This document shows positions 54,258-63,807 of a DNA stretch of 64,000 bases, piece by piece; the first letter of the stretch is position 1, and every line of letters starts with the position of its first letter. The translations under genes and the position numbers were made by a program. The notes beneath the pieces are model-generated. The model saw nothing but the letters and a program-made list of their open reading frames with translations. It did not search any database and was not told the origin of the DNA. The stretch is from Cognatishimia sp. F0-27 (lineage in GTDB: Bacteria; Pseudomonadota; Alphaproteobacteria; Rhodobacterales; Rhodobacteraceae): positions 1 to 64,000 of the forward strand of contig NZ_JAFMPQ010000001.1 in the NCBI RefSeq assembly GCF_020667845.1, given 5' to 3'.

Positions 54258-56396
54258 ATGATTGCCGTCGACGATCTTGTCGCGCTGGTTCGGAACTACA
54301 ATCCCAAGACCAACGAACCCATGATCCGGGCGGCCTATGACTATGGGCAGGCAATGCATAGCGGTCAGTTCCGCAAGTCCGGCGAGCCCTATTTTTCGCA
54401 TCCTGTCGCCGTCGCTGCGATCCTCACGGAGCAACAGCTTGATGACGCGACAATCATCACCGCGCTGTTGCATGACACCATCGAAGACACCCGGTCGACC
54501 TATTCCGACGTGTCGCAGCTTTTTGGCAGCGAAATCGCGGATCTCGTCGATGGCGTGACCAAGCTCACGAACCTGCAGCTTTCGAGCACCGAAACCAAGC
54601 AGGCAGAGAACTTCCGCAAGCTGTTCATGGCCATGTCCCGCGACCTGCGGGTGATCCTCGTCAAGCTGGCCGACCGGTTGCACAACATGCGCACGATCCG
54701 GGCCATGCGGCCCGGCAAGCAGCATCAGAAAGCCCGCGAAACCATGGACATCTATGCGCCGCTTGCCGGGCGCATGGGTATGCAATGGATGCGGGAAGAA
54801 CTCGAAGACCTGTCTTTCCGCGTGCTCAACCCCGAGGGCCGCAGCTCGATCATTCGCCGCTTCATCACGCTCCAGAAAGAGACAGGCGACGTAATCCACC
54901 GGATCACTTCGGACATGCGCACCGAACTGGACAAGGTCGGCATCGAGGCGGAGGTCTTTGGACGCGCCAAGAAGCCCTATTCGATCTGGCGCAAGATGCA
55001 GGAGAAGAAGATCGGCTTCTCTCGTCTCAGCGACATCTATGGCTTCCGCGTCATTACCCAGTCGGAGGCTGAATGCTATGCCGCGCTGGGCGCGATTCAT
55101 TCGCGGTGGCGCGCAGTTCCGGGCAGGTTCAAGGATTACATAAGCCAGCCGAAATCCAACGGGTATCGCTCGATCCACACCACGGTATCGGGTCGCGACG
55201 GCAAGCGCGTGGAAGTGCAGATCCGCACCCGGCAGATGCACGAGGTGGCTGAAACCGGCGTCGCCGCGCATTGGTCCTACCGCGACGGGGAGCGCGCGGC
55301 GAACCCCTTTGCGGTGGATCCGGCCAAGTGGATTGCCTCGGTCACCGAACAGTTCGACGGCGAGGATGACCACGACGAATTCCTCGAAGCGGTCAAGCTC
55401 GAGATGTATTCAGACCAGGTTTTCTGCTTCACGCCCAAGGGAGACGTGGTGAAGCTGCCCAAAGGGGCCACGCCGCTGGACTATGCCTACCAGATCCACA
55501 CGCGGATCGGATCGGCCTGCGTCGGGGCCAAGGTGGACGGTTTGCGCGTGCCGCTCTGGACCCGGCTCAAGAATGGCCAATCGGTCGAGATCATCACCGC
55601 CGAGGGCCAGACACCGCAAGCGACCTGGCTCGACATTGCGACGACCGGCAAGGCAAAGTCGGCCATCCGCCGCTCGCTGCGGGAGGCCAACCGTGAACGC
55701 TTTGCCAAGCTGGGGCATGAGCTCGCCCGCGCCGCATTCGAGAATGTCGGCAAGAAGGCCACCGACAAAGCGCTCGAACTTGCCGCGAAGACGCTGCGCG
55801 TGGACGGGTCCGAAACGCTGCTTGCCCGGCTTGGCTCTGCGGAGATCACCGCGCGTGCCGTGGTCGAGGCCGTGTATCCCAACCTGACCCAGCGTGCCGA
55901 GGCCGAAGTCGAGCCGTTGCGCGCCGTGGTGGGCCTTGCTCACGGGCAAGGCTTCGAGCGCGCCGCATGCTGCCAGCCCCTGCCCGGCGAACGCATCGTC
56001 GGGCTTGCGCATCGCGGCAAGGGCGTCTCGGTGCACAGCATTGATTGTGATGTGCTGGCCGATTACGAGGACCAGCCGGCGCGCTGGCTCGACCTGCATT
56101 GGGCCGACGGGGTGCATCCGCCCGTCTATACGGTGACGCTGGACCTGACGATCACCAACGATGCCGGGGTGCTGGGACGAATCTGCACATTGATCGGCGA
56201 GCAGCGGGCCAATATCTCGAACATGACGTTTCTGGACCGCAAGCCGGATTTCTACCGGCTCGAGGTCGATGTGGACCTGCGCGAAGCAGAGCATCTGCAT
56301 CGGCTCGTCTCGGCTCTGGAAGCCGAGAGCAATGTGGCGTCGGTGCATCGGCACCGCGACCCCTCACTCGCGAACGCTCCGGCTGCCGCCGAATAG
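54258..56396 (+). CDS. Bifunctional (p)ppGpp synthetase/hydrolase (RelA/SpoT, Rsh)
   Basis: Rsh makes and degrades the stringent-response alarmone. The 712-residue protein has an intact HD hydrolase domain (YFSHPVAVAAIL and ALLHDTIEDT). The synthetase domain has GFRVITQSEAECYAALGAIH and FKDYISQPKSNGYRSIHTTV. A TGS domain (VFCFTPKGDVVKLPKGATPL), a CACCQPLPG-like zinc-finger region (ACCQPLPGERIVG) and a C-terminal ACT domain follow. Both catalytic halves look functional. GAAGGGAAA precedes the start. A single Rsh gene is usual in alphaproteobacteria. Confidence 0.96.
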   Translation: MIAVDDLVALVRNYNPKTNEPMIRAAYDYGQAMHSGQFRKSGEPYFSHPVAVAAILTEQQLDDATIITALLHDTIEDTRSTYSDVSQLFGSEIADLVDGVTKLTNLQLSSTETKQAENFRKLFMAMSRDLRVILVKLADRLHNMRTIRAMRPGKQHQKARETMDIYAPLAGRMGMQWMREELEDLSFRVLNPEGRSSIIRRFITLQKETGDVIHRITSDMRTELDKVGIEAEVFGRAKKPYSIWRKMQEKKIGFSRLSDIYGFRVITQSEAECYAALGAIHSRWRAVPGRFKDYISQPKSNGYRSIHTTVSGRDGKRVEVQIRTRQMHEVAETGVAAHWSYRDGERAANPFAVDPAKWIASVTEQFDGEDDHDEFLEAVKLEMYSDQVFCFTPKGDVVKLPKGATPLDYAYQIHTRIGSACVGAKVDGLRVPLWTRLKNGQSVEIITAEGQTPQATWLDIATTGKAKSAIRRSLREANRERFAKLGHELARAAFENVGKKATDKALELAAKTLRVDGSETLLARLGSAEITARAVVEAVYPNLTQRAEAEVEPLRAVVGLAHGQGFERAACCQPLPGERIVGLAHRGKGVSVHSIDCDVLADYEDQPARWLDLHWADGVHPPVYTVTLDLTITNDAGVLGRICTLIGEQRANISNMTFLDRKPDFYRLEVDVDLREAEHLHRLVSALEAESNVASVHRHRDPSLANAPAAAE

Positions 56397-56715
56397 CGCA
56401 AGGGCCAGAAGCGCAGCGGGCGCGGGTTCAGGTCACAGGCAAAGACAATCGCGCCGCCCGCCGATTGCGGTTTTCCGGCGCAAAACGAGGAAAGACACGA
56501 GGAGCGCAAAGGTCCTGAAACAAATTGCAGGTAAACCAGAGTCGCGGCGCCGCTCAGGTGAGCGCTCGGGTATGACCGGTCACTGGAGCAAGGGCGTTGG
56601 GGAAAACGCCGGAGAAGACAGGGGGTGTCGCGCGCGTCGGTGCGACTTAAATTCCATAGACGGAGACCCCGCCGTCGGCCATAGCTGGCGCGGGCGGAGT
56701 GCATAAGGAACCAAC
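56397..56715. other. 319-base region between the (p)ppGpp gene and the DUF2062 gene
   Basis: No gene is seen in any frame. It is moderately GC-rich with the weakly AT-rich GACTTAAATTCCATAG near 56642-56657, a possible promoter area for the DUF2062 gene. Confidence 0.3.
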
Positions 56716-57357
56716 GTGGTTTTCAAAAGGCGAGACAGACGGCCAATCTGGCGCGTGGGGCTGGAGTTTCTCTGGCCGCGTGGCGGGTGGACTCGCGCTG
56801 CGCGCTACGTCAAGCACCGGCTGCATCGCCTTCCCGACCCCCCGCACCGCATTGCGCGCGGCATCTTTGCCGGGGTTTTCACCACCTTCACACCGTTCTA
56901 CGGGCTGCATTTCTTCATTGCAGCGTTCCTTGCCATGGCGATGCGTGGCAACGTGCTTGCGTCCCTTCTGTCGACCTTTTTTGGCAATCCGCTCACATAT
57001 GTGCCGATTGGCGTGGCGTCGCTCTCCACCGGGCATTTCCTGCTTGGCACGGAGATGAATGCCGCACACGGGTCGATCCTGCAGAAATTCGGCTATGCGT
57101 GGCGCGATCTATGGCACAACATCCGGGCGATTTGGACCGATGAGGTCGCCCATTGGGACGATTTGGCGATTTTCTACGACGAGGTGTTCTTTCCCTACAT
57201 GATCGGCGGGATCATTCCTGGCCTGGTGACCGGTATCGCCTGCTACTACATCTCGCTGCCGTTGATTTCGGCGTATCAGAATCGGCGCAAAGGCGCGATC
57301 GCCGCCAAGCTGGCCTCACTCAAGAAAAAAAAGCGTGTTGATGGACGCACCGACTGA
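56716..57357 (+). CDS. DUF2062 membrane protein
   Basis: The 213-residue protein has three to four hydrophobic segments and the DUF2062 core: HRIARGIFAGVFTTFTPFYG, FLAMAMRGNVLASLLSTFFG and NPLTYVPIGVASLSTG. It starts at GTG (MVFKRRDRRP). The C-terminus is strongly basic (KLASLKKKKRV). It sits in the inner membrane with unknown function. The rpoZ-rsh-DUF2062-pdxJ order is common in rhodobacteria. Confidence 0.9.
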   Translation: MVFKRRDRRPIWRVGLEFLWPRGGWTRAARYVKHRLHRLPDPPHRIARGIFAGVFTTFTPFYGLHFFIAAFLAMAMRGNVLASLLSTFFGNPLTYVPIGVASLSTGHFLLGTEMNAAHGSILQKFGYAWRDLWHNIRAIWTDEVAHWDDLAIFYDEVFFPYMIGGIIPGLVTGIACYYISLPLISAYQNRRKGAIAAKLASLKKKKRVDGRTD

Positions 57358-57600
57358 CTTCGGGATTGCCGCAGGGATGCCCGGTGACCGTTCCGGTCGC
57401 GGAAGGCGCGGTTATGGCGCGGATATGGCCAGCATTGTCCGTCACGGCCGGACCATGTCGCAGCTTGAGTTCACGGTTATCGTGGATCTGCGGTCGTAAT
57501 TTGATCAAATTCCGGTTTGAACCTGGCGCCACGCGACCTAGACTGCTCAACACACCGTTACGCGCGACCGCGTGCGTCGGGACCAAAGCCGGAGAGCCTT

Positions 57601-58353
57601 ATGACTGAATTCGTCGGACGCTTGCGCCTTGGCGTCAATATCGACCACGTCGCGACCGTGCGAAACGCACGCGGCGGCGCTTATCCCGATCCGATCCGCG
57701 CGGCAAAGCTGGCCGAAGAGGCCGGGGCCGACGGGATAACCGCGCATTTGCGAGAAGACCGCCGCCATATCACCGACGCAGATATCGACGGCCTGATGGA
57801 CGCGCTGAGCGTGCCGTTGAATTTCGAGATGGCCGCGACAGCGGAGATGCAAAAGATCGCCCTGCGACACAAGCCGCACGCGGTCTGTATCGTGCCCGAA
57901 AAGCGTGAAGAGCGCACGACCGAAGGCGGTCTTGAAGTGGCGCGCGAGGAAAACAGCCTTGCCCATTTCATCGCCCCTCTGCGCGAAGCGGGATGCCGGG
58001 TCTCGATCTTCATCGCGGCAGAGCAGGCCCAGATTGAAGCCGCCCACCGCATCGGCGCGCAAGTGATCGAGCTGCATACGGGAGCCTATTGCGATGCTCT
58101 GGCCGAAGACCGGCTGGAGGATGCGGCCGAGGAACTGACCCGCTTGCGGGCGATGTCGCGGTTTGCCCATGACCTTGGGCTCGAAGTCCATGCGGGGCAC
58201 GGGCTGACCTATCAGTCCGTCCAGCCCATCGCAGCCTTTCCGGAGGTGATGGAGCTCAATATCGGCCATTTCATCATCGGTGAGGCGGTGTTCCGTGGCC
58301 TCAAGCCAGCCATTCATGAAATGCGTCGCCTGATGGATGAAGCCCGCAGCTAG
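57601..58353 (+). CDS. pdxJ: Pyridoxine 5'-phosphate synthase
   Basis: PdxJ condenses 1-deoxyxylulose 5-phosphate with amino-acetone 3-phosphate in vitamin B6 synthesis. The 250-residue TIM barrel has [57 protein letters not shown] and [12 protein letters not shown]. All active-site motifs are present. The start at 57601 follows GGAGAGCC. The normal next gene, acpS, is displaced by two membrane-protein genes. Confidence 0.97.
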   Translation: MTEFVGRLRLGVNIDHVATVRNARGGAYPDPIRAAKLAEEAGADGITAHLREDRRHITDADIDGLMDALSVPLNFEMAATAEMQKIALRHKPHAVCIVPEKREERTTEGGLEVAREENSLAHFIAPLREAGCRVSIFIAAEQAQIEAAHRIGAQVIELHTGAYCDALAEDRLEDAAEELTRLRAMSRFAHDLGLEVHAGHGLTYQSVQPIAAFPEVMELNIGHFIIGEAVFRGLKPAIHEMRRLMDEARS

Positions 58354-58625
58354 GCGCGCAAAGATGCGCCGCCACGACCCTCGCGCTCGCATGGATGCGC
58401 ACGCCTCTGCGCAAGGCGCCCCTGTGCCGTGCCAGCAGTCGGATTTTGCGCAAGGCGTCGCTGCCCGTCTCACGAGATGCACAGAAACCACCCCCGGCTG
58501 CGGATCCGTAAAGTTGCAGCAGTTCGGCATCCGCCTGCCATGTCGCCGCCCGTGGAGCGCCGCATTTGACCCGCCTTTTCATCTTGGGCGCCATGATCCG
58601 GCGCGGCAGGGCGAAAGGGTACCAT

Positions 58626-59051
58626 ATGGGTTTCGATCTCATGCGCTATGCGGGTGTGTTTCTCACGGTCAGCATGGTGATGATGGCAGCACGAGCCATC
58701 GGCCTGATGCTGTACGATTTCGAGATTCCCCCCGGTCTGCTGACAGTGTTCCCAGCGATGGCCGCGGCCCAGTCGGAGGGGCGGCACCGGGTCCGCACCG
58801 GCGGGGAGGTGCCAGAGGGCGGCGCGGCTTGGGCGGTGGCGCTTGGCATGACCGGCATCGCCGCGATGTTCACATTGTCCCTGTTCCTCGTGCAGGCAGC
58901 AATCCCGGGCGTGCTGACCGGGACACAAGCGATACCCACGCCAATCCTTCTGGGGTTGACTGCGGTCACCTTTGGCATGGTCTTCCTTGTCAACCGGCTG
59001 TTCTTTACATTGGGCGCGCTGACCGAGCGGCGCGCACAACGGATGCGCTGA
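58626..59051 (+). CDS. Four-helix membrane protein, ABZJ_00895-like
   Basis: The 141-residue protein has four hydrophobic segments: YAGVFLTVSMVMMAARAIGL, LLTVFPAMAAAQSEG with its short re-entrant-like stretch, a third helix near AALGMTGIAAMFTLSLFLVQ, and a fourth. The PAMAAAQSEGRH region is reminiscent of the ABZJ_00895 family of uncharacterised membrane proteins. The start at 58626 follows GAAAGGG; upstream starts (TTG 58566) would add a basic leader. It lies between pdxJ and acpS. Confidence 0.7.
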   Translation: MGFDLMRYAGVFLTVSMVMMAARAIGLMLYDFEIPPGLLTVFPAMAAAQSEGRHRVRTGGEVPEGGAAWAVALGMTGIAAMFTLSLFLVQAAIPGVLTGTQAIPTPILLGLTAVTFGMVFLVNRLFFTLGALTERRAQRMR

Positions 59052-59130
59052 GACCGCGATCCGAAGCCGAAACGGCACCGCAACCGCATGGGCGACACGC
59101 ATCCGGCAAGCACGCGATCGAGAGGCCGGT

Positions 59131-60594
59131 GTGATGCGCTTGCGACACGGCATCGTCGCGCTTGTCGCATTGCTGGCGATTGGCTGGGGCGTCTGGGTTC
59201 TGGAGAGCGCGCGCGCTGGTCTTGTCGATACAGTCACAACCGTGGACGGCACACCCGTCACGCGGCTGCATGACGGAACCGGAACCGGGCCGGTGGTGGT
59301 GGTGGCGCATGGTTTTGCGGGATCGCGCCAGATGATGCGCGGCTACACCGAGGTGCTCGCACAGGCAGGCTATGACACCTGGGCGTTCGATTTTCTGGGG
59401 CATGGTCGGCACGAAATCCCGATGTCCGGCGATGTGAGTGCACTCGACGGCACCACGCGGCTGCTTGTTGAACAGACCCGCGCGGTGATCGACGCCGCCG
59501 CGCGCGACGGGCCAGTTGCCGTGCTTGGCCATTCAATGGCGTCGGATGTGCTTGTGCGCGCCGCGATGGAAGACCCGCGGATTGGCCCCATGGTTCTGCT
59601 CTCCGGGTTTTCCCTGGCGATTGATGACCGGCATCCACAGGATCTGCTGGCCATCGCCGGCGCTTGGGAGCCGGGACTGAGCACATTCGCGCTCAATGCG
59701 GCACGGATGGTAGACCCGGAGGCCCAATATGGCGAGACGGTCACCACGAATGCGGTGAGGCGACAGGCGATGATCGCGCCTTACACGGAACATGTGGCGA
59801 TCCTGCATTCGCGCGCCGGGCGCGCCGCAACGCTGGATTGGCTGAACACGGCTTACGGGCGCACGACTACAGTGCCGGTGCGCCCCACGGGCTGGGCGCT
59901 GCTCGCGCTGCTGGCCGGGCTTACGGCGCTGAGCCTGCCGCTGGCGCGGCTGATGGCTCCCGCGCGGCCCGTGCGCGCGACCGACGCGATGGGCTGGCGC
60001 AGGCGCGCGATCCTTCTCGCGGTGCCGATGGTGGCGACGCCGCTGCTTGCGGCCCCTTTCGACTTGCACGTGTTGCCGGTTCTGGTGGCGGACTACCTCG
60101 CCTTGCACCTGGCCATCTACGGATTGCTGCAGGGCGGGCTGCTGTGGCGCTTCGGCCAGCGCGCCGACTGGCCGCACCCGTTGGCAAGTCTGGCGCTGCT
60201 GGTGTGGGCCTTGGCGACTTTCGGGCTGGCGCTGGACCGGTATGGTGCGAATTTCTGGCCAGTGGGGGACCGCGTCTGGATCATTCTCGCGCTGGCACTC
60301 GGCGCGCTCCCCTTCATGCTTTCGGACTCGATTGCCGCCGCGCACGCCCGGCTGGGCTGGCGCATCGTTCTGCGGATGGCTTTCCTGATCTCGTTGGTGG
60401 CAGCAATCCTTCTTGATCCCGAAGGACTGTTCTTTCTCGCGATGATCGCGCCAGTGATCGTGTTGTTCTGGCTGACATTCGGGTTGATGGGACGCTGGGT
60501 GTCAGCCCGTGCGGGTCCGGCGACCGCAGGGCTCGCGCTGGGTCTGGTGCTGGCATGGGCATTGGGAGTATCCTTTCCTCTCTTTGCCGGCTGA
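59131..60594 (+). CDS. Membrane-anchored alpha/beta hydrolase with C-terminal multi-helix domain
   Basis: The 487-residue protein has an N-terminal membrane helix (IVALVALLAIGWGVWVL). An alpha/beta-hydrolase domain follows, with VVVAHGFAGSRQMM and the nucleophile elbow VLGHSMASDVL. After about residue 255 comes a membrane region of about seven helices (LLALLAGLTALSLPLARLM onwards). The active domain probably faces the periplasm. Fusion of a hydrolase to a polytopic domain is uncommon, and the substrate is unknown. The start may be GTG 59131 or ATG 59134. Confidence 0.82.
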   Translation: MMRLRHGIVALVALLAIGWGVWVLESARAGLVDTVTTVDGTPVTRLHDGTGTGPVVVVAHGFAGSRQMMRGYTEVLAQAGYDTWAFDFLGHGRHEIPMSGDVSALDGTTRLLVEQTRAVIDAAARDGPVAVLGHSMASDVLVRAAMEDPRIGPMVLLSGFSLAIDDRHPQDLLAIAGAWEPGLSTFALNAARMVDPEAQYGETVTTNAVRRQAMIAPYTEHVAILHSRAGRAATLDWLNTAYGRTTTVPVRPTGWALLALLAGLTALSLPLARLMAPARPVRATDAMGWRRRAILLAVPMVATPLLAAPFDLHVLPVLVADYLALHLAIYGLLQGGLLWRFGQRADWPHPLASLALLVWALATFGLALDRYGANFWPVGDRVWIILALALGALPFMLSDSIAAAHARLGWRIVLRMAFLISLVAAILLDPEGLFFLAMIAPVIVLFWLTFGLMGRWVSARAGPATAGLALGLVLAWALGVSFPLFAG

Positions 60595-60670
60595 CGTCAC
60601 AGGGTAGCCGCGCCCTGCCCTGCTCTGCCACGCCCGCGATCTCGACTCCGTCAAGGAAAGGCACTTGGAC

Positions 60671-61075
60671 ATGATCCTCGGCATTGGAACCGACCTTGCC
60701 AATATCGACCGCATCGCCGGCACGCTGGAGCGGTTCGGCGACCGGTTTCGCAACCGCGTTTTTACCGAAACCGAACAGCGCAAAGCCGAGCGCCGCGCCG
60801 ATGTGGCCGGCACCTATGCCAAACGCTGGGCGGCCAAGGAGGCATGTTCCAAGGCACTTGGCACGGGTCTGCGCATGGGGATCTCGTGGAAGGACATGGC
60901 CGTGTCCAATTTGCGCACCGGCCAGCCGGTGATGGCCGTGACGGGATGGGCCAAGGAGCGGCTCGACGCCATGACGCCGCCGGGCCATGAGGCGATCATC
61001 CATGTTACCCTCACCGACGATCATCCTTGGGCGCAGGCCTTCGTGGTGATCGAGGCGCGCCCGATCGAGAGCTGA
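60671..61075 (+). CDS. acpS: Holo-[acyl-carrier-protein] synthase
   Basis: AcpS attaches 4'-phosphopantetheine from CoA to acyl carrier protein. The 134-residue protein has [15 protein letters not shown] with the metal-binding Asp8 and FAKRW-like [18 protein letters not shown] with the catalytic Glu and Lys. It is complete. In rhodobacteria it normally precedes lepB directly, but here an RTX gene lies between. Confidence 0.95.
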   Translation: MILGIGTDLANIDRIAGTLERFGDRFRNRVFTETEQRKAERRADVAGTYAKRWAAKEACSKALGTGLRMGISWKDMAVSNLRTGQPVMAVTGWAKERLDAMTPPGHEAIIHVTLTDDHPWAQAFVVIEARPIES

Positions 61076-61652
61076 TCTCCCGCAAGCGCCGTGCGCCTCC
61101 CGCCTTTCCAAACCCACCGCCGCTGTCCCGCCGCGCGGCAGCCTCGGCGTTTGGGTGCAAGACCTTCTGCGATGCAATCAGGTCGCAACCGGCCTCAAAC
61201 GCACCGGCACGGCTCCCGGCACGGCTCATGGGTATTGCGCCATTTCAGTCTCCCCTGACCGCCATCGCGGCACCAATCCACGAGGCGCTGCAATCCGGCC
61301 GCTCGGGTCTCACCATCCGCATCGACGCCTCTCGCCATCGCGCGCCGGAAAAGTGCGCGGCAAGCCTGCGGGTTCATATCGGCACGGGTGTCATCGGCGG
61401 TCGGACGCGCCAGGCAGTCCTGACACGGAAGGCGGACACCACCCTTGGCGGCACCGTCCCTTCGTTGCGCCCCTCCTGACGCACAGAGCGCACCACCAAG
61501 TGGATCGCGTGAGAGACGTCATCCACAGATGAGAGTTGACTCATGTCCCAACAGCGGCATGACTGAACGCTTCTTTCCAAGCCTCGACTCGTTTTCCACC
61601 GTTTTACGCCGCTCCCTCGCAAGTGCTTGCGGACATTTCAAGGATCATTTCC
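61076..61652. other. 577-base region between acpS and the RTX gene
   Basis: Several overlapping frames are open, for example a rightward frame from about 61228 starting MGIAPFQSPLTAIAAPIHEA, but none has a recognisable family or ribosome-binding site. The right end holds the RTX gene's regulatory sequence, including TTGACT at about 61535 and a perfect palindrome at 61618-61631. Confidence 0.35.
61618..61631. promoter_or_regulatory. Palindrome CGCAAG-TG-CTTGCG before the RTX gene
   Basis: A perfect 6+2+6 palindrome ends 21 bases before the RTX start codon. It may be a repressor or activator site or a small hairpin in the leader. No T tract follows. Confidence 0.4.
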
Positions 61653-63668
61653 ATGCCCACTTTCTTTCTCAGCACGATTACAACGACCCCGCGCACGCTT
61701 TCCGGTAACGAAAACGGGTTCCTCACGCCGGTGGGCGCCATTGTCACCGACGCGGCCGCAGTGATCAGCACGTCAGGAACAGGACACACCACTATCACCA
61801 ACATGGGCCAACTCCTGTTTCGTGGAACCGGCTTCAACGCCATCGACTCGACCTCGGAAACCGTCTCGATCACCAACACGACATCAGGCGTGATCTCCAC
61901 CAACGCCGCCTCGGGCAACGCATTGCAGCTTTCTTCGACAGACAGCTACGTGACCAATGACGGCCTGATCGAAGCCCGTGGCGGCAGCGCCCTTCAATAT
62001 GACGGCCCGGCAGGCGGATCCCTGACGCTGGTCAACAATGGCCGCATCACCGCGCTCGACGACGTGGCGATTGGCTCTGACAGCGTGGCAACACAGGTGG
62101 ACATCCTCAACAGCGGGTCAATCATCGGCAAAGACGCTGCGATTGATCTCGACAAGAATATTGCCACATCCGGCGGCAGCGGGTTTTCAATCTTCAACAG
62201 TGGATTGCTCGCAGCGACCGCCGGGCCGGCGGTCTTGCTGGACACCGATTTCACCGAAGCGAGGCTCACCAATACTGGCGAGATACTGGGCGGCAGTTTC
62301 GCAATCCGCGACACCGGCTCGCGAAGCGTGGAAATCTTTAACAGCGGATTGCTCACCGCCGAGAGCACACTGACCATCGACCTCGGATCTGGCAACGACA
62401 CGGTCCGCAACGAAGGCATAATCGAAGGACGCATCTCGCTTGGCGCCGGCAGCGACATCTTCAACGGACTTGGTGGCAGCACGCGCGGCGAGATCCGCGG
62501 AGGAGATGGCCAAGACACCTATTTTCTCGACGACCCGAATGCCAATATCCGCGAATTCGACGGCGCCAATTCCGGATCAGACACCGTCTTTGTGCGCTTC
62601 ACGGTTCGACACCTTTACGAAAACGTCGAAAATATAAATCTGGATGACCGCACCACCGTGCAGGCTGGCGGCAACGCGCTCGACAACGCGATTTTCGGCA
62701 ACGAGGCGGACAACACCCTTTTTGGCTTTGAGGGTGACGACTGGATTTTCGGTCAGTTCGGTGACGATACGCTGATCGGCAGCTTCGGTGAAGACCGGCT
62801 CGACGGCGGGCCCGGTGCGGACTGGATCCACGGCGGGGCCGATAACGACCGCATCAACGGAGGAGAAGGCGCTGACACGCTGATGGGCGGCACCGGCTCC
62901 GACACGCTCAACTATGGCGACAGCGCCGCGCGCGTTGCGGTCAATCTCGGGGTCGGCTTCTATTCCGGCGGCGACGCAGAGGGCGACCGCGTCAGCGACA
63001 TGGAGAATGTGATCGGAACAGATTTCGCCGACATCATCGTGGGCGACAACACGGAGAATGATCTCTACGGTAGAGACGGCGAAGACACCCTCCGCGGCGA
63101 GGACGGCAACGACACGCTGGCCAGCGGCAGCGATGCCGATACGCTCGATGGCGGCGCCGGGCTCGACACAGCGGATTTCTCGCGCACGGGGCATGATCGG
63201 GTTGTCGTCAACCTGTCCACCGGGTTCGTCTCGGGTGGCTCTGGAGCAGGCGATACGCTGATTTCCATCGAACGGGTCATCGGCACCGATTTCGGCGACC
63301 GGATCGTGGGCACAAACGGTGGCAACCGTCTGACCGGGCTGGACGGTGACGATTATCTCGACGGGGCAGGCAGCGGCGACATCCTCAGCGGCGGAGAGGG
63401 CAACGACACGCTCATCGGCGGCAGCGGAACGGACCGCTTCGTGTTTGAGAACAACGCAGGCGCTGATACGATCACCGACTTCGAGGACGGTCCCGACAGG
63501 CTCGATTATACCGGCTACACAGGCGTGAATTCGATTGCCGACCTGACAATTACCGTATCCGGATCAGGGCGCAGCTACTTTGTCGACGCGGGCGGCGGCG
63601 ATATCGTCCTGCTTTCGGATGCTGTCACAAACGGCGTTGTGCTGACCGAAGCAGATTTCAACTTCTGA
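61653..63668 (+). CDS. RTX-type calcium-binding secreted protein
   Basis: The 671-residue acidic protein has an N-terminal part (about 30-300) of beta-solenoid-like repeats centred on N-S/N-G, such as VDILNSGSIIG, FSIFNSGLLAAT and VEIFNSGLLTAE. Glycine-aspartate nonapeptides follow (GFEGDDWIF, GGEGADTLM, GRDGEDTLR, GGEGNDTLI), which bind Ca2+. A block containing VNLGVGFYSGGDAEGD is duplicated as VNLSTGFVSGGSGAGD. There is no signal peptide, and the C-terminus fits type I secretion. Secretion genes are not adjacent. AAGGATC precedes the ATG. Confidence 0.93.
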   Translation: MPTFFLSTITTTPRTLSGNENGFLTPVGAIVTDAAAVISTSGTGHTTITNMGQLLFRGTGFNAIDSTSETVSITNTTSGVISTNAASGNALQLSSTDSYVTNDGLIEARGGSALQYDGPAGGSLTLVNNGRITALDDVAIGSDSVATQVDILNSGSIIGKDAAIDLDKNIATSGGSGFSIFNSGLLAATAGPAVLLDTDFTEARLTNTGEILGGSFAIRDTGSRSVEIFNSGLLTAESTLTIDLGSGNDTVRNEGIIEGRISLGAGSDIFNGLGGSTRGEIRGGDGQDTYFLDDPNANIREFDGANSGSDTVFVRFTVRHLYENVENINLDDRTTVQAGGNALDNAIFGNEADNTLFGFEGDDWIFGQFGDDTLIGSFGEDRLDGGPGADWIHGGADNDRINGGEGADTLMGGTGSDTLNYGDSAARVAVNLGVGFYSGGDAEGDRVSDMENVIGTDFADIIVGDNTENDLYGRDGEDTLRGEDGNDTLASGSDADTLDGGAGLDTADFSRTGHDRVVVNLSTGFVSGGSGAGDTLISIERVIGTDFGDRIVGTNGGNRLTGLDGDDYLDGAGSGDILSGGEGNDTLIGGSGTDRFVFENNAGADTITDFEDGPDRLDYTGYTGVNSIADLTITVSGSGRSYFVDAGGGDIVLLSDAVTNGVVLTEADFNF

Positions 63669-63692
63669 TCGGCGTCGCGCGGGCAAAGCCGC

Positions 63693-63728
63693 CGCCGGCC
63701 CTGCACGGATGCCGTTCACGGGCCGGCG
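63693..63728 (+). terminator. GC-rich hairpin after the RTX gene
   Basis: CGCCGGCCC pairs with GGGCCGGCG around an 18-base loop, 25 bases past the RTX stop. There is no T tract, so it may act as a stabilising 3' hairpin or a Rho-assisted end. Confidence 0.4.
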
Positions 63729-63807
63729 CCGCGTCACCATTGCTTGACACCCCCCAAGCGGAGCGACATGTAGACCGCAAGAGCAGCGGAGCGCAGAAGG
63801 GCAGTCC

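Noticed and set aside
61027-61532. Frames of 100-150 residues downstream of acpS
   Set aside because: They overlap one another in different frames, lack start signals and resemble no family.
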